Assembly (NCBI GenBank): GCA_003427395.1
Contig: BFEA01000284.1
Span: forward strand, 1,778,496 to 1,841,502
Direction: 5' to 3'
Length of the DNA stretch: 63,007 nucleotides
Source: Chara braunii
Lineage: Eukaryota; Streptophyta; Charophyceae; Charales; Characeae
The notes beneath the pieces are model-generated. The model was not told the origin of the DNA. It saw only the letters and a program-made list of their open reading frames with translations, and did not search any database. Position numbers and translations under genes: made by a program. This document shows positions 1 through 9,305 of this stretch, in pieces. Every line of letters starts with the position of its first letter. Position 1 is the first letter of the stretch.

Positions 1-3
1 TTT

Positions 4-1370
4 GTGATGGTGGACGGGTTACTCTATCTTGATAAGGCCGGAATAAAAAGATTAGTAGTTCCATCTAGTGAGCGATTGCGTAGTTTGTTTTTAGGCGAAT
101 GCCATTACGCAGCTGGGCACTTTGGCTACAAGAAGACGAGTGCACGCAAAGAAGTACGTAGAGACCTGTCAGGTCTGTCAGCGGGACAAGCCGCGAACTC
201 AAGCACCGCTTGGGTTGTTGAAGCCTATGCCTATTCCTGCTGGTCTAGGACAGAGTGTTTCCATGGATTTCGTGGACACCCTGGTGACTAGCAAGAGTGG
301 CAAGAGGCACATCTTCGTCATCATCAATCGATTCACCAAGTACGCTAGACTAGTGGCTATGCCAGAGACCGCAAGAACTGACTATGTCATCAAGTTGTTC
401 AAAGACAACTGGGTGCGTGACTTTGGTTTACCAAAGTCGTTAGTGACCGAGATGTCCGATTCATAAGTGAGTTGTGGAAGAAGACAGCAGAACAGATGGG
501 CAGTCAACTTAAAATGACTTCAGGGAATCATCCCGAAGCCAACGGACAAACCGACCAAATGAACAGAGTTGTACAGCACTTGCTGCGGCATTACATCAAG
601 CCCAGCCAGGATGATTGAGATGAGCAGTTGCCTCTCATCGCCAGCCTGTACAACAATGCAATCCACAGCAGTACCGGCGTTAGTCCTAGTCAACTTCACT
701 TGGGATGGAAGCCTAGATCAGCATTAGACTTCCTCCTACCCGAAAACCGACCCGCTGCAACTCCAGGCACACTTGAGTATGGTGTGCAGTATGAGAAGTT
801 GTTGCAAGAAGTTGTCGAGCACATGAAGAAAGCTCAGCAAGCAATGATTGCTTCTGAGAATCAACACCGTAGACAGTCCACATTTCAGGTAGGGGAACGT
901 GTCCGGGTCAAGGCTAGTGAGTTAGGACAAGAATTTGGAATCTCTTGCAAACTAATGCCTCAGTACTTTGGTCCCTGGGAAGTCCTGGATATAGTGGGAG
1001 ATGAGATGGATGGTCCGACATATGTCATTCGTGTCCCTGGACACCTACGCACTCACCCAGTCTTTCATGCCTCAAAGCTTGCACCTTTCGCTGAGACAGA
1101 TCAATTCCCTTCCAGGAGATCGATGCTGCCCCCAACCATGGATGGTCAAGTGGACATCGACGACATTGTGGATCACAGAGATCTGCCTGTTAGAAGCCAT
1201 TGGGTAGAGGAAGACCTCCTAAACCCAAGAGAGAATATCGCGTCAGATTCAGGCATCATACGGATCCAAAGGAAGACCGGTGGTTCACCAAAGAGGAACT
1301 GATTGNCACAGCTCCTCAGGTGGTGGCAGAATATGAGAAGAAGCTGAAAGGGAAGGCACCTGCGAAGTAA
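4..1370 (+). pseudogene. Ty3/gypsy retrotransposon pol remnant (integrase + chromodomain)
   Basis: This is the 3' part of a Ty3/gypsy (chromovirus-like) polyprotein, which integrates element cDNA into the genome. The order is: the His pair of the HHCC zinc finger (ECHYAAGHFGYKKT, near 100-140), the Cys pair in another frame (CQVCQRDK, near 165-190), the integrase core (SMDFVDTL...INRFTKYARLV, near 260-360; SGNHPEANGQTDQMNR, near 520-570), then a GPWEVL / HPVFHASKL stretch (970-1080) and a chromodomain-like tail (1150-1370). It is clearly dead. A frameshift and probable deletion lie near 130-160. A short deletion near 440 removes part of the SDRDVRF motif. TGA replaces a Trp codon at 616-618. 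A further frameshift lies near 1233, after which the reading frame runs to TAA at 1368-1370. The window starts inside the element, so reverse transcriptase and gag are not visible. Family assignment is firm; lineage is inferred. Confidence 0.9.
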
Positions 1371-1390
1371 GCATCTCAGCGGACTTTCGA

Positions 1391-1407
1391 AGCTAAGGGG
1401 GATGGAA
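1391..1407 (+). other. Polypurine tract of the Ty3/gypsy element
   Basis: A purine-rich run (AAGGGGGATGGAA at its core) lies 20 bases after the pol stop and directly before a TGTG start. This is the usual place for the plus-strand priming tract of an LTR element. Confidence 0.6.
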
Positions 1408-2498
1408 TGTGAGGATTGAGCCCTCAAGTGGGGGCCTTGCCATGATGTACATGTNNTGGGCTAAGGCCCCANCAAGCCTCGTGNCCGCCCTAAGTGAAGG
1501 CGGGCCAGCAAATCAACAAAAGCCCTTTGTGCCAACATTTCACGAAGTGGGGTCCATACAGTTGCAGCACGCCAGTTGGTTGGAGTGCACCGAGTCTCGG
1601 ATTTCAGCAAAATGCTGTAAACCCAGGGCCTCTGAATTAGTTAGGCCCTGGGCACTTGAACGTGAGGCCGACAATGCATGCTGGGTATAGAGGCCGAAAA
1701 TGCCAAAGGGAAATCGGCCCACTATCTGAATCTGGCCGCAGGCCTTGATGAAAGAGGTGCAACCGCATCCCCCGGGCCTCAACTGTATTGGGCCTGGGTT
1801 CAGCGACTGGGGCCCGGACGCAGGCTGAAGGGAGGCCGCCCACACGCAACACTGGCATATAGGCAAGCAAGGCGAGTGGGCAGGAAATCTTGGCCAATGC
1901 GAGCATTGCCGGCATGCTGCGCAAATGCGAGCTGCTGCTGCGCTGCGCTAGGAAGAGGTGCGAGGCAGGCAGGCGCTAGGCGGTAGGGCGCTGCCTGTGC
2001 ACTGTCCACTGGCGGCCATAGCCGGGCTGCATGGGGCGCAGGGGAGGTGAGGGNGAAGGTGGTTCTTCGGAGGTGAAGGGCGCTGTGTGGGTAACAAGGG
2101 AGAGTGTGGGTGAAGAGGGCACGTACCTGGTGGAGGTGGAGGTCGGCATTGGTGTTGACATCATCACTCACTGGTAGTCAAGTTGTCTGGTTGCTTTCAT
2201 TGCTGTAGTTGTAGGCTTAGTCTGTAGAGTAGATAGGGCGCCTGGCGCCATTCATAAGAGAGAGCTAAATTGGGTTATGCTGTTGGTGTTGCCCTGTTGG
2301 GCATGGACATTGACTCACGATTCTCTGTATCATTCTCAATTGGATGGTTACTCGGTTCCATTGTGCTATCTGCTCTGGCTTTGACTACTTGGACTTCAGT
2401 GTGATTTTGCATTCTGGATTTCTGTGCTTCGTCCATATTCATGTTCCTTGCAATCGCAACGAGTTTAATTTCTGAGAATTGATGAATGCAATACATAC
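1408..2498 (+). repeat. Probable 3' LTR of the Ty3/gypsy element
   Basis: The stretch starts with TG directly after the polypurine tract and has no coding frame. It is rich in GGGCC / GGCCC words in its first 600 bases. The right border is a guess: several CA dinucleotides lie at 2490-2498 and no second LTR or target duplication is in view. Single Ns occur at 1306, 1455-1456, 1472, 1484 and 2054. Confidence 0.4.
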
Positions 2499-3361
2499 AG
2501 AAGACATACATATCCCTTTCGCACCCGCTTGCTTTGACTCCTCAGACGGTGAAGATCCACAGCAGTTCAGTACACGGCCAGCAACAACCGTACACGGGGG
2601 CAAGCGTCCACCAAATCAAAAAGCCCAACAGAGGAAGTCGTGCTCTGGGTGAAATGTCAACACCTCCACCTTACATCTTGGCGTGCTATCCTGCAATGCA
2701 CTGGCTCCCTTCCAGTGTGCCAATGTTTGTCCTTTCTCCTCCAAGTCCTTTCCACTGTTCCATGTAGAGGCTGAGAGTGACGCTCCCGTGACTCTCTTCT
2801 CTTACCCAGAAAGAGAAATACTGCTGCAGTTGCTTCTCTATCTTATGTGTCCTTCAGCATGCACCACTGTTGCCACCAGTGCAGTAAAATTCGTGCAGCT
2901 GTTCAAACACCACTTGATGCCCACACACAACCGCAAAGGCACTGCTGCAAGAAAGTGATCTCTTGTGAGCGCCTGCAAAGCTCCTCGTGGCAGCCTATGT
3001 GGTCATCACCAGGCATGTACCACATCAGGCTTTTGCGGGTTCCTTCCTCCCACGGGAACACCAGTCCTCCCTCCTCCCAAGAAAATCCCCGCATGGATGT
3101 TAGGGGCTGATTAGAAGGCCAACTACCTACAAAACACGACGTCTCCAAAAAAAAGAAACCCTAGCATCATCTCTAATACCTCCAGTTGTCAGGCCCACAG
3201 TCCCATGCAGCACCGGCAGCAGGTACAGCCATAAATGAAATGCAAAGATCGCTGACACATCATGGTCAGATGATCTGGTACAGCACCCCCTGCAAATTAA
3301 TTAGACGACACCAGGGAGGGGAGGGTGCATCCTTCCTGACGTCCGCTGAGACTAAAGCAAT
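2499..3361. other. Intergenic stretch, nothing recognised
   Basis: Only short open frames without family signatures are present. I see no RNA gene or clear repeat structure. Confidence 0.4.
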
Positions 3362-3398
3362 AGAAGATCGCTTAGATTAGCATGGCCCCTGCACAAGG
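3362..3398 (+). pseudogene. U6 snRNA fragment
   Basis: GATTAGCATGGCCCCTGCAC (3375-3394) and the following AAGG match the invariant central region of U6 (GATTAGCATGGCCCCTGCGC) with one change. AGAAGATC just upstream resembles the part after the ACAGAG box but is interrupted. Both U6 ends are missing, so this is a non-functional scrap. Confidence 0.7.
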
Positions 3399-4276
3399 CA
3401 ATTACAAAAAGAGGGGTAGGTGACTGGAGGCAATTTCATGTTCCAAAAGAGTCTCAAGAGCCCTCTCCCAGCCTCAGATTTCCAGGTGCCACTTTGGTTC
3501 ACACCCCTACCAAGGGAGTAAAACCCCTCACTTCTACACCGCACCCTCATACTGTCACTATCCCCCAATTTCTCTTGGCCTTCTGTGCATTTGGCATCCA
3601 CCCCCTCCCCCCATAAATCTTTCTGTTTTCCGTTAAGATCTCGATCTCCCAGGTTGGGTACGCCTTGTCCATAGATTGCAATGGACAAGAAGGTATACTT
3701 TCAACTGTCATTTAACATATGCTGAAGTGGGCCATTTGAAGGTACATGTACCGAATAAGGCCATTTGGAGGTATATTGGGTCATTTGCAGGTATGCAGCC
3801 ATTTAAGTCTCAAGATGCACCTGCAGGATGCAGGCATCCCATCTGCACCTGGCCATGTCCACAGTGCTGGAAGATTCTGACAGGCTACACTATATTCTTC
3901 TCTCAAACCAGCAGGCCACTTTCTTCAGGGTCTCGAAATGCCCTGCGCGCCCTGCGCACCAAGCTCTGTTGAACCGCCAGCGCAACATTTTTTTCCCCTT
4001 TTGGCTGGCACCACCAGTCACTGTGGTGCGGTAACCTGCGTTAATGTCAAGGGCCCGAAGCTGATGTATGTGCCAACACTGCCAAGTACAGGTGGTTCAC
4101 ATTCTTTCATCTTCCACTGCCTACCTACCACTACAGCGGGGCCCTGCAGGCATAGCTATCTGGCTATCCTGGTGAAGGGAGATTACCTCTCTTGGTAAAG
4201 GGAGGTATTGCATTGCATGTTTGCCTCTTTCCCTAGTTTCATTTTTCAGTTTTATGTTTTTGGACCAGCATGCCCA
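3399..4276. other. Intergenic stretch, nothing recognised
   Basis: There is no coding signature. A TTTTTGGACCAGCATGCC stretch near 4257-4274, just outside the inverted-repeat element, resembles a reversed U6 3' end and has a near twin at 9096-9113. Confidence 0.35.
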
Positions 4277-5546
4277 TCAGGGTGTCATTAGACACTCCTT
4301 GGGGACAAAAATCCACAAGGACGCGCTAGTTCAACCTGTCCTTGGGGACGAAATTGAAAACGAAATGTGAAAACGCCACAAGGAAATTTCCTTGTGGCGT
4401 CCTTGTGGCCTCAGCCAAAATTTCCTTATCACGAGGTCCCTTGGAGCTCAAGGAACCGTGATTCACGGAGCGACGAAGACATCCGTCGACGGAGAGTTTC
4501 AGTTCTTGGGTGGTCCAGATGCGGTCCAACAGCGATAGCACGGACATCCCCGCCCTCCAACGACTGCGTAGTCCCCCAATGGCCCCCAATGGCTACTGTT
4601 GGCAGTGGGCCTCCATCGGGTGGCTTCGTCGTTTTCAGCCGGCATCATGCTGTCTCCCGCGCTCGAGGAACGTCAGCAACGGTCGGGAAAATGTTTTTCT
4701 CCCCGCAGCGCCTTCATTCCGTCCAAGGAAGAGGTTTCTGCACGAGTGCCGTATTCCCACGCACGTCGTCACGTGGTGCACGTTGTCGGGCGGCTCCAGC
4801 CTTACGCCGCCCTTTACTTCCTTGAGGACAACACTTGACGAGGACTGGAGTCGGTCAGTTTGCCTGGCGGGATCGCAACCGGCACCGAAGGATACGGTAT
4901 CAGATTCACATGACAAGAGTCGAGACCGAGGCGTCGAGAAGAAGCGAATCCCGGAGTTCTGGGTGGGCGCCCTTCTTGCGCGCACTATTGAGACCTAACA
5001 TTGCCAGGACACGAAGGAGCGGCTACCACAGAGGGAGATCGGAGGCTACGGAAGACGGACGGGAACGAGGAGACCAGGCTTACCTTAAGTGTCGGGGCAA
5101 TGGGCCAGACAAAAAGAGCTTTGGGTCTTTAAGGCGGGCCCTCAGGGGAACTAATTGGCAATCTACACCGAGGCTCATCATGGAGGTAGAACAAAGAAGG
5201 GATTGCTGCTCAAGCATGCTTGGGGCCTGGGCGCGCGACCCTAAGTAGAGGCTTAAGGGGACCTACGGGTCTAAGATGGGGAAAAAGGTCCATAGAATTG
5301 TTAATTCCGGGGTTCGGCCTGCGGAATTCTAAACGGCCCGGTATGTGGGGGCCACAAGAAGGCAGGCCCGGACCTAGTTTCGGGAGGAGGCCTGGTACTA
5401 GGGCGCTGCAAATGGCCCGGTACCCGAAGCCCAACCAGGCCCGGGTACAGGCTTGGGGAAGCCATGGTACCGGGGCGCTGCAACTTGACGGCAGCCCCGG
5501 AGCACAAAAAGAAGTTGAGGCACTCCGAGCGGGAGGCCCAGCAAAG

Positions 5547-5553
5547 TATATAA
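5547..5553 (+). promoter_or_regulatory. TATA-like box inside the TIR element
   Basis: TATATAA sits in a GC-rich context downstream of GGCCCGG-rich repeats, as in the U3 region of an LTR. It may belong to a nested retroelement occupying roughly 5.1-7.3 kb; no LTR pair was found to prove this. Confidence 0.25.
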
Positions 5554-5817
5554 GCCCAACCGGGCTCAAAGGCGGGACACTTCCGAGATGCGCACTACGG
5601 GCGTACTACAGGAGCACGGGGGTGAGATGCAGACGCACCTTCCGGAGACGCACGGAGCTGGTGCGCGTAGACGGATCAGGCAGTCACGCGCACGGGCGCC
5701 CAACAGGCGACAGCCGCGCGCACACGCGTGGGCGCGCACACGAACAGGAAAGGATTCGAAAGGTTGCGTGCACACGTGCGCACGAAGGAACGAAAACGGA
5801 CAGTTGAGTCAGCTCGC

Positions 5818-6400
5818 GCGCACACGAGGGACGCGTTGCGCATGGAATCGGGCATTGTGCACGGATCGAACAAGTCGCGTGAGGGCACACAATTGTGCAC
5901 GGAATCAGATACGGCGCACGGATCAGACATTGCGTGCGGATCGAACAAGGCGCGCAAGGGCGCTCAATTGCGCACGGAACCATACACCGCGCACGGCTAG
6001 GACAAGGCGCTCGAGGGCGCGCAATTGTGCACGGTCAGGCATTGCGCACGGAACTGAGAAGGTGCATGAGCCGGGCTACAGCGCACGGATCAGACATCGC
6101 AAGGGGATCGAACAACGCGCGCACGGGTGCACGAGAGGAGAGAGTCGCGCACGCTAGCGCTCACACACGCAATAGGGATCGGGGTCACTACCGCCGCACG
6201 CATCGTCCCGTCACACACGCGATAGGGATGGGGGTCATGCGGCGCTCATCATCCCGTCACACACGCGATAGGGATTGGGGTCACGACAACCGCGCGCATT
6301 GTCGCCCCCGCACGTGCGATCGGAGTCGGAGAGTAGGGGAACCGCGCGCATCGTCGCACCACACACGCAATCAGGATCGGAGCGTACGGGCACACGCGCA
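5818..6400. repeat. GCGCACGG-rich degenerate tandem repeats
   Basis: From 5818 to 6120 words such as GCGCACGGATC and GCGCAATTGTGCACGG recur irregularly. From about 6160 to 6400 a unit of roughly 55-60 bp containing CACACACGCGATAGGGAT and GGGGTCA repeats about four times. Open frames across this region on both strands are a by-product of the repeats. Confidence 0.65.
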
Positions 6401-6639
6401 GTAGGAAGCAAGCTACGAGAGCCGCATGCATAAGCGCGCGCCTGCACGCGAACAAGACGGGAGGCGCGCTCAGTTGCACGACATCGCAATCAGGATCGAG
6501 AAGCGGAGAGCCGCGCGTATAAGCGCGCACCAGCGCGCGAATAGGACCGGAGGCGCACTTGGAGAGGACCTTCACAGTGCGACGAGACACTACACTGAAC
6601 CGGGCCTCTGGGTGGGCAGGGTTTGGGACGTGAGCAAGG

Positions 6640-6935
6640 CCCTTCGAACAGACAAGGACTTCGGACAGGCCGCAACTTTGAATGAGACCGGGACCTTGGG
6701 ACCGGGCCAGGACTTTTGATGGGACAGTAACTTTGGGACCGAGCCAGGACTTTTGATGGGACCAGAACTTTGGGACCGGGCCAGGACTTTTGATGGGACC
6801 ATAACTCTGGAACAGGACCAGGACTTCAGACGGGCCGCGACTTTGAATGGGACTGAGACTTTGGACAGGACCGTGACTTTGGACTGGACTGGGGTCTTTA
6901 ACTAAGACTGGGACTTTTTCCAAGGCCTGCGAACC
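6640..6935. repeat. GGACTTTTGATGGGACC tandem repeats
   Basis: The words ACTTTGGGACCGGGCCAGGA and CTTTTGATGGGACC recur with a period of about 46 bases, decaying to ACTTTGGACAGGACCG at the right end. Confidence 0.65.
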
Positions 6936-6947
6936 GGACCGGAACGT

Positions 6948-7196
6948 TTGAGATCTAAACCGCGCAGGTTTCAACGAGAGGGGGGGAAATTTGTCCGACT
7001 CATGGTGAAATTTGACCAGGAACAGTGGCCACGATGGGCCCTCGATTCTACCTCAGACACCGAGAGTTCAAGCACTATTCCATGGGATCGGCGGGCCCGA
7101 TACCGACGGTATCCCATCGGGCGGAGGATTCGTCCTAGACTATTAGTGAGGTCAATTGGAACTCAGACTGAATTTTCAGACCTGGGCTAAAGACCT
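6948..7196 (+). CDS. Small basic reading frame, possibly a retroelement gag start
   Basis: This ATG-started frame of 80 residues is rich in Arg (RRARYRRYPIGRRIRPR near the C-terminus) and ends GTQTEFSDLG before TAA-type termination at 7188-7190. I recognise no family. It follows the tandem repeat arrays and a TATA-like box, so it could be the first exon or gag leader of a nested element. It may equally be chance. Confidence 0.2.
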
Positions 7197-7290
7197 ATCT
7201 CCGCGGTTGGGAGTAGAGCAGTGAACCCAATTATTTTGGACTAAATGGAAATGTGCTTTTTATTCCTTCCATGTGGTGAGAGACTTATGG

Positions 7291-7845
7291 TTATGTTTGT
7301 AGTCCGTTCCAGTCTTTATTTATGTGGATGTGGACTAACGGCTCATGTTGCAGGTTACAGGAGCCCCGACCGACCCTCCCGTGGGTGACAGACTCGGCGC
7401 GTGGTATAGGGCCAGGTCGGCGTGCCGGCAGACTACTTCCACCGGTTGACAACGTCCAACAAGACTCTTGCCTTCTCCGCTGTCCTGTGCTAGATGTCCA
7501 ACAACAGACGTCATAGCTGCCCTCTCCAACGTGCAATTCATGGCCGACCAGTACCGCAGGCTCCCTCCGCTGCTCCACATTGCTGTGCTGCTTCTGGTGG
7601 TCCCTCTGCTGCTCCTCGACGGTGTGCTGCTTCTTGTTGAAGTAGTCATCCATGGCGTCGTCACATTGTCGAAGGTCTTCCCACATCTCCCCCGTCCTGC
7701 GCTTAATCCACCACCTCGGTGTTGCTTTTGGAATGACGCCGCAACCCAACGTGTGGCACAACTCAATGACAGCCTCCGAAGTTGCCACGTAGTCGAGGCT
7801 GTCGTCCGCAGCTTGCAGAAGCGTCCTACTTTTTCGCTCGTGCAA
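7291..7845 (-). pseudogene. Transposon-associated protein (partner-type), broken
   Basis: This minus-strand frame of about 184 codons has no ATG at its start, and a TGA stop lies just upstream in frame, so it is an exon or a broken gene. Its core reads TLGCGVIPKATPRWWIKRR followed by WEDLRQCDDAMDDYFNKK. The same core, with stop codons, lies on the minus strand at 35.1-35.3 kb upstream of a Harbinger-type transposase relic, in the order expected for a transposon partner gene. The Trp-spaced basic segment hints at a Myb/SANT or trihelix-like DNA-binding protein, the usual second protein of PIF/Harbinger elements. That function is inferred from the neighbourhood, not proven by the sequence. The C-terminal third is low in complexity. 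Confidence 0.45.
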
Positions 7846-8083
7846 CTGCTCCTTGATTCATCCCAGCCCCCTCTCCTGCTGACATGGCTGCCCGCTCAAG
7901 CGGTGTCAACAACACACATCCACCCTCTCCACCGCCCTCCATCGTCACCACCTCCACAGGGCTGACGTCTCTCCACTGCCATCTCTATCCTCGCATCCCA
8001 AAGATGTAACCCGCTCACCCCTCGAGGAGAGGTCCAAGAAGCTGCTGCCTTTCCGTTGATGCCGTCCGCCTAGCGCTGCATGT

Positions 8084-8353
8084 GACGGCGCGAACGACCT
8101 GCAGGAGAAGCTTGACGGCGATGAACGCACCTGGTGCAATGGATGCACCTGGTGCACGCACATACACTGATGTGACGGCGGCCCGAACGACCTGGAGGAG
8201 AAGCTTGACGGCGATGGACGCACCTGGTGCGATGGATGCACCTGCTGCACGCACATACACTGATGTGACGGCGCAAACGACCTGGAGGAGAAGCTTGACG
8301 GCGATGGACGCACCTGGTGCAATGGATGCACCTGGTGCACGCACATACACTGA
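8084..8353. repeat. Three tandem copies of a 90-93 bp unit
   Basis: Units start at 8084, 8174 and 8267 with GACGGCG, each running through GAGAAGCTTGACGGCGATG and ending CACGCACATACACTGAT. The copies differ at only a few bases, so the array is recent. Confidence 0.9.
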
Positions 8354-8495
8354 TCGGGAGGTGGGCGGAAGGGACGCCACCGCTAAGGCCAATTCAGCCC
8401 TGCACCGTCTATGTGTCACAAGCCGACCGTCATCATCGTCACCACAGCCATACTTCACATTTTGAATTTCAAACGAAGAGATCCCATTTTCCTTT

Positions 8496-8965
8496 TTTTG
8501 CGGCCTGCCTCATGCCCTTTCCCGCCGGACGTCCCTGGACCATGCCACCTCCGTGTCCCCATTCTTTTTTTTTTTGTGGCCTGCCTCATGCCCTTTCCCG
8601 CCGGAAGTCCCTGGAACACGCCATCTCCACACGGACAACGGGCGCTGGACCACGGACACCCCCACCTGCAGTCGTGTATTTCCGTATGAAAATGGCCGCG
8701 GGCAGGCCACAAGGAAACGTCCTCGGGGGACATCCGTCGTCTTCACCACAGCTGTACTTCAAATTTTGACTTCCAAACGTACAGGCCCCCTTTTTTTTTT
8801 GTATTTTTTGTGGCCTGCCTCGTGCCCTTTCCTGCCGGACGTAACTGGACCACGCCATCTCCACAAGAACAACGGACGCCGGACCACGAACAGCCCCGCC
8901 CGCGGTCGTGTATTTTCATATGAAATGGCCGCGGGCAGGCCACAAGGAAACGTCCTCAGGGGAAC
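8496..8965. repeat. Tandem GGCCTGCCTCATGCCCTTTC repeats
   Basis: The segment TGGCCTGCCTCATGCCC... occurs at about 8497, 8576 and 8811. The last two copies carry the longer block ending GGCCGCGGGCAGGCCACAAG (about 8693-8712 and 8927-8946). Copies are separated by T-rich runs. Confidence 0.75.
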
Positions 8966-9156
8966 ATCCCCAAGGATGTGTGGAACGACGCAACAAAATT
9001 CCCTTAAGCGCAGCAAGGAAAAATCCTTGTGGCTCAAGGAACTCATAAAGAGTGTCTAACGACGCCCTCAGTCATGGCCCTAGAGTTCTTTTGTTTTGTT
9101 TTTTGGACCATCACGCCGAACAATTAGAACTCTCCATCCAATAGAGATCGGTGGAA

Positions 9157-9205
9157 GATAGGCAGGTGTAGGATTTGAACCTACAACAATCAGATTATGA
9201 GCTTG
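9157..9205 (-). pseudogene. 3' half of an organelle-like tRNA (CAU anticodon)
   Basis: On the minus strand the sequence shows TCAAGCTCATAATCTGA, an anticodon arm with CAU, followed by GTAGGTTCAAATCCTAC, a perfect T-arm, then a 3' acceptor strand. CAU with this T-arm resembles a mitochondrial initiator or elongator Met tRNA. The D-arm and 5' acceptor strand are absent: an A-rich tract joined to a U6 pseudogene takes their place. Confidence 0.55.
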
Positions 9206-9221
9206 AGGGTTTTCTTTTTTT

Positions 9222-9305
9222 GGGACCATTTCTCGATTCATGCCTGTCATCCTTGCGCAAGGGTCACGTGTTTCGTACCAATTCCAACTGATGTCCCGAA
9301 AGAAA
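9222..9305 (-). pseudogene. U6 snRNA pseudogene
   Basis: Read on the minus strand it starts CTTTCGGGACATCAG, passes TTGGAATTGG and TTGCGCAAGGATGACAGGCA, and ends AATCGAGAAATGGTCC. It therefore covers both ends of plant U6. About 15-20 bases of the centre are lost, including the ACAGAGA box and AGATTAGCATGG, so it cannot function. The 3' end is followed by an A-rich tract rather than the T-tract of a genuine Pol III gene, which points to a retrotransposed copy. Confidence 0.8.

Larger units (their letters stand above)
4280..9067. mobile_element. DNA transposon with TIRs and TCA target duplication
   Basis: The left terminus is GGGTGTCATTAGACACTCC (4280-4298). The right terminus (9047-9067), read on the other strand, is GGGCGTCGTTAGACACTC followed by TTT. 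The two agree at 18 of 21 positions. TCA stands directly outside both ends (4277-4279 and 9068-9070). Subterminal words such as CCTTGGGGAC and CCACAAGGAA recur at both ends. A GGG-starting TIR with a 3-bp target duplication fits the PIF/Harbinger superfamily, although TCA is not the usual TWA. Inside are a broken gene at 7.3-7.8 kb, several tandem arrays and probably a nested insertion (about 5.1-7.3 kb). No transposase is recognisable, so this copy is probably non-autonomous. A second left end of the same family lies at 18558. Confidence 0.75.

Noticed and set aside
5250-5590. 5' LTR homologous to the one at 1408-2498
   Set aside because: Both are GGGCC-rich, but I could not align them beyond short words.
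6249-6974. Minus-strand frame of 241 codons with Gly-Pro and Ser repeats
   Set aside because: It translates two tandem repeat arrays; no domain is present.
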